This document shows positions 15,306 through 17,747 of a stretch of DNA of 17,747 bases, piece by piece. Under the pieces are notes generated by a model. The model was not told the DNA's origin, made no database searches, and worked only from the letters and a program-made list of their open reading frames with translations. Every line of letters starts with the position of its first letter. Position 1 is the first letter of the stretch. The position numbers and the translations under genes are program-made. Source of the DNA: Chromera velia (taxonomy: Eukaryota > Sar > Chromeraceae); the NCBI GenBank assembly GCA_018398765.1, contig JAHBMJ010002589.1, positions 1 through 17,747 of the forward strand. Reading direction: 5' to 3'.

Positions 15306-15824
15306 TGAAAAGGAGCACGTACCTACATGCTCTCAGAATGTGGGGCTGGCTCACCAGCATCAGGTCCCAGTGACCTCTACACTCACAGGTAAGGCCTAGT
15401 CTCTATCAGGACCGATACGGAGACTGGGCCGGTCTTCTCAGAGAACAAGTGTCTAATAATCTCACTCTTTAGGACTCTATGTGACCCTAGAGTCCTCCCT
15501 GACACATATCGCACACAGAACATATAAAGGTATATCAGTACAGACTTACACAACCATACAACATCTATGGATATCTGACTGTCTATCTGATCGATCAGGT
15601 GGCTCGGGAATAACGGTCAAGAATTTCCCGTGACATATCTTACTGCACGCACGCCTGGTAACGATCCTGCAGTACTGCCATCCGTGCCGTACAGAGCCGT
15701 GCCGATATAAATCCCAATCATGAATGATGTCCTGGTCTGGCTCACCGGCCAGGATCACAGCGTGCATCCCCCGCCAGGCCCGGCCACTGCTCCCACCGTG
15801 ACCTAGGACCCGCGCGGTCTGACA
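15306..15824 (-). repeat. 5' LTR (right copy)
   Basis: Direct repeat of 952-1471, carrying the element's promoter. It starts TGTCAGACCGCGCGG on the minus strand next to the CTCGG duplication and ends TTTTCA before the primer-binding site. It keeps hairpin 1 (15393-15430, one base change) and hairpin 2 (15471-15496, unchanged). Confidence 0.93.
15698..15724 (-). promoter_or_regulatory. Candidate LTR promoter (ATTGG + TATA-like)
   Basis: On the minus strand TCATGATTGGGATTTATATCGG contains an inverted CCAAT box (ATTGG) and a TATA-like TTTATATC, about 110 bases from the LTR start, a plausible U3 position. It is identical in the other LTR (near 1350-1372). A second TATA-like site, CCTTTATATG, lies at 15521-15530. 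Position and motif only; no start site can be seen. Confidence 0.35.
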
Positions 15825-15829
15825 CTCGG
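15825..15829. repeat. Target-site duplication, right copy (CTCGG)
   Basis: Follows the right LTR directly and matches 945-949. Confidence 0.7.
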
Positions 15830-15862
15830 CATTGGGGCAGGAGGCCAATCCTCCAGACATTA

Positions 15863-15882
15863 ATCCTATCCTATCCTATCCT
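15863..15882. repeat. (ATCCT)4 pentanucleotide repeat
   Basis: Four perfect ATCCT units, just outside the element in the right flank. Confidence 0.9.
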
Positions 15883-16136
15883 ATATCCCGTACCAACATG
15901 TGTTCATATGTATGTTCTTCTCTTTCCTGTTCCGTTCGAGCTTTTTTGCCTCGTTGTCCCCCACCAGGTTCGTCTCCTTACAGCTTCACTACTTCTTCTG
16001 CGTCTTCTTCTTGTTTTTCTTTTTCCCCTGAGTCTCTTGGTTTTTGTTCCTCTTTCCCTGGCACTGGCGGGGGAAAGAAAGAGGGCGGGAAAGAACAGGG
16101 AGGGAGGAGTGGGAAGATGCCAGACCGCCGGGAGAT

Positions 16137-16328
16137 TTCTTCTTCTTCTTCTTCTTCTTCTTCTTCCTCCTCCTCCTCTTCTTCTCCTCCTCCTATTCCC
16201 TCTTCTTCTTTTTCTTCTTCTTCTTCTTTTTCTTCTTTTTCGTTTTCTTCTTCTTCTTCTTCTTCTTCTTCTTCTTCTTCTGCTTCTTCTGCTTCTTCTT
16301 CTTCTTCTTCTTCTTCTTCGTCTTCGTC
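16137..16328. repeat. TTC/TCC-type microsatellite
   Basis: About 190 bases of TTC repeats with interruptions (TCC, TTT, TGC, TCG). All three plus frames and one minus frame stay open through it, coding only runs of Ser, Leu, Phe or Glu. These are artefacts of the repeat and not genes. Confidence 0.95.
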
Positions 16329-16607
16329 TAAGACAAATCTATCCCGAACGGTCTCCAACAGTAAAACGGTCTCCAAAACAACCATATCTCTCAAGCTTTT
16401 TTAGGCAGTAAACAATATTTAAAAGCTTAAAACAAAGAGTTTTAAGCAATCAAACAGTACGATTTCCTGTTTTTAAATTAATTGGGTTTAGTGAGAGAAA
16501 AAAATATATTGTATTTGACCGCGCGGCGTGCGTGTTTCGTGCGTCAACGCACGCGCCTGTCATGCATGCAATTAAGGCGGCAGCGGGGAGCACCAGAATT
16601 AAAGCGG
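16329..16607. other. AT-rich right flank, no gene seen
   Basis: AT-rich stretches (around 16400-16515) with a short GC-rich island (GACCGCGCGGCGTGCGTG near 16518). No open frame or motif I can support. Confidence 0.4.
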
Positions 16608-16643
16608 CTTTGCTGAGGAGCTGGGGTTGCTTTCGCCATTCTT
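16608..16643. repeat. 36-bp dispersed/tandem repeat, copy 1
   Basis: Identical to 17712-17747 over 36 bases (begins CTTTGCTGAGGAGCTGG). It is followed by CCGGTGAGT, a splice-donor-like sequence. The copies are 1,104 bases apart, and the second runs off the window end. Confidence 0.9.
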
Positions 16644-17260
16644 CCGGTGAGTCTGCAGTTCCGTGAGTCTATGTGAAAACGGGACTAGACCGACTCTAAC
16701 ACTAATTCCGACTCCAAAATTTTTTTAAATATACAAACAGTTTAAACTAGTTTAAACATATTCAAAATCGTTTAAGTGTATCTTTAGCGATTCTTTTATT
16801 GTTTTTAAAGGTTTTAAATTAGAGCCCGGAGTGTATGAAAGTGAAGGTTGGAAGTGTTGTAGCACAGTGGCAGGCCGGGCCGGCGGGTCTGCGTGCATGC
16901 CGTGCGTAGCATGCAGTGCCGCGCCGTACGTACGTACGTCTATGCCGCGGCCTGCCCCAACCGGCCCGCGCGGGCTGCCATGCTTGACTGATGCACGTAT
17001 CCCAATCCGAATATTTGGCTGTACGGTAGAAATCTGATTATATGCTTTTGCAGGCCGAGGCATCTGTCAGAAAGCAAGGAAGAAATTAAAAGATCCCGCT
17101 TCATTCCTTTCAGTTATAGCTCCACGTTGCTATGCAGATTTTCTGTAGAGTGCACTTATTGTGGGCCTGTCGCTGGGGATCGTGCGCCGGTGCTGTAGTG
17201 TGGCTGCACTTTTGAGGTGGGCTGAGCTTTGCCGTCTCCTTTTAAACAACACTTTGTATG
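16644..17260. other. Right flank, no gene seen
   Basis: An AT-rich part (16700-16820) is followed by GC-rich sequence with a TACGTACGTACG run near 16926-16938. A minus-strand open frame at 16752-17063 (103 codons) has no recognisable feature, and I do not call it. Confidence 0.35.
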
Positions 17261-17264
17261 GGCA

Positions 17265-17747
17265 AGGGGTTTTAATTGTTACGTCAGAAAGACCTGGGTT
17301 GATGCATCTGTTTACCCTTTTTCCTTCCTCTTCATACGGTATGGATGCAGGAGTTTGGAGCTCTCGCTTGCCTCTGGTGTGCGGAAGGAGTTGCGTTCGT
17401 CTCGTCTCTTTGGTCAGTTAGGGGTTGGGCATCTCTGGGTACAACGCGGCTTCAGTCGGTCAACTCATGTCAGGGAATGATCCACGTGGGTTCCTCTATT
17501 CACCCATCCTTCTTTTCACTCTGGCTGCGTGGATGCAGGGTTTGGTGCTCCCTCGCGTGCTCTCCGGTAAGTTTATCAGGCTGAGCTTGTTTGTCTCACT
17601 GCTTGCAAGCCGTTCCATCAGGTCAGAGCATGATGCACCTCAGACCCTCCCATGCAACTTCATCCTTTTCTTGTTCGGTGGTTGCACGCAGGATCTGGGA
17701 CCACCTTTTGCCTTTGCTGAGGAGCTGGGGTTGCTTTCGCCATTCTT
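17265..17747. repeat. Diverged tandem units, exon-like edges
   Basis: Three imperfect units share the order GTCAG...TGATCC or TGATGC, a pyrimidine-rich tract, GGATGCAGG or CACGCAGG (about 17342, 17531, 17686), a short G/C/T block, and a donor-like end (TCCGGTAAGTTT near 17568). Spacing is about 155-190 bases. The third unit runs into copy 2 of the 36-bp repeat (17712-17747). Confidence 0.45.

Larger units (their letters stand above)
950..15824 (-). mobile_element. Giant Ty1/copia-type LTR retrotransposon, decayed
   Basis: Two direct LTRs, a 5-bp target duplication and, on the minus strand, the order Gag - zinc knuckle - integrase - reverse transcriptase - RNase H define a Ty1/copia-type element. 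Integrase upstream of RT separates it from the Ty3/gypsy order. RT motifs are of copia type: KARFFGKGF, ADVTAAFL, LYGLP, IDDLL. At about 14.9 kb it is far longer than familiar copia elements. The extra length lies in two blocks, between nucleocapsid and integrase and between integrase and RT. The coding frame carries 16 in-frame stops and three frame breaks, so this copy should not make a full polyprotein. LTR divergence of roughly 4.6% shows it is not a recent insertion. The boundary is 950 or 952 depending on whether the AG dinucleotide belongs to the element. Confidence 0.93.

Noticed and set aside
15832-16411. Open frames across the TTC microsatellite (Ser-, Leu-, Phe- and Glu-rich)
   Set aside because: They are open only because the repeat has no stops; they are homopolymer-like products without other coding signal.
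1-17747. tRNA, rRNA, CRISPR array, bacterial operon or phage features
   Set aside because: None seen on either strand. LTR structure, microsatellites and splice-like signals indicate nuclear eukaryotic DNA.

Overview
The window is eukaryotic DNA dominated by one giant LTR retrotransposon of the Ty1/copia type, inserted on the minus strand at about 950-15824 (about 14.9 kb; familiar Ty1/copia elements are about 5-6 kb). Two direct LTRs of about 520 bp (952-1471 and 15306-15824, about 95% identical by hand alignment) enclose a coding region of about 13 kb. A 5-bp direct repeat CTCGG (945-949 and 15825-15829) is the likely target-site duplication. The GC-rich element sits in more AT-rich DNA with microsatellites, a decayed coding remnant and diverged tandem repeats. 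I cannot name the host. The reverse-transcriptase style and the repeats suggest a protist or alga, but that is inference.

Reading the minus strand from right to left gives: 5' LTR; probable primer-binding site; Gag N-terminal region; helical capsid-like region; zinc-knuckle/RGG nucleocapsid; a domain I do not recognise; a charged coiled-coil region with a ubiquitin-interacting-motif match; a region with a PD-(D/E)XK nuclease-like motif; another unrecognised region; integrase (HHCC plus DDE-type core); an IN-RT spacer of about 1,100 residues with a Cys/His cluster and a second RGG tract; copia-type reverse transcriptase; RNase H; a 3' untranslated stretch of about 0.7 kb; a short polypurine tract; 3' LTR. 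This is the Ty1/copia order (Gag, IN, RT, RH). The unusual parts are two large insertions: about 1,100 residues between the nucleocapsid and IN, and about 1,100 between IN and RT.

The element was one continuous Gag-Pol frame and is now broken. One frame runs from 15185 to about 4860. It is left only once, between a C9 run at 14259-14267 and a 28-bp tandem duplication at 13911-13966, whose shifts cancel. A second shift between 4767 and 4893 moves the rest into another frame, which continues to the end of RNase H. I count 16 in-frame stops (10 TAG, 2 TAA, 4 TGA). Most can be explained by one C-to-T change in CAG, CAA or CGA, or G-to-A in TGG. The LTRs differ almost only by transitions (22 of 24 substitutions by hand count). 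Two catalytic or conserved Asp positions, in IN and at the RNase H end, read Asn. The copy is therefore a decayed, probably non-autonomous relic of an unusually elaborate element.

The left flank (1-944) holds a separate broken coding remnant. The right flank (15830-17747) holds a pentanucleotide repeat, a long TTC microsatellite, AT-rich DNA and a diverged tandem repeat whose units look like small exons with splice-site-like edges. I saw no tRNA, rRNA, CRISPR array or intact host gene.
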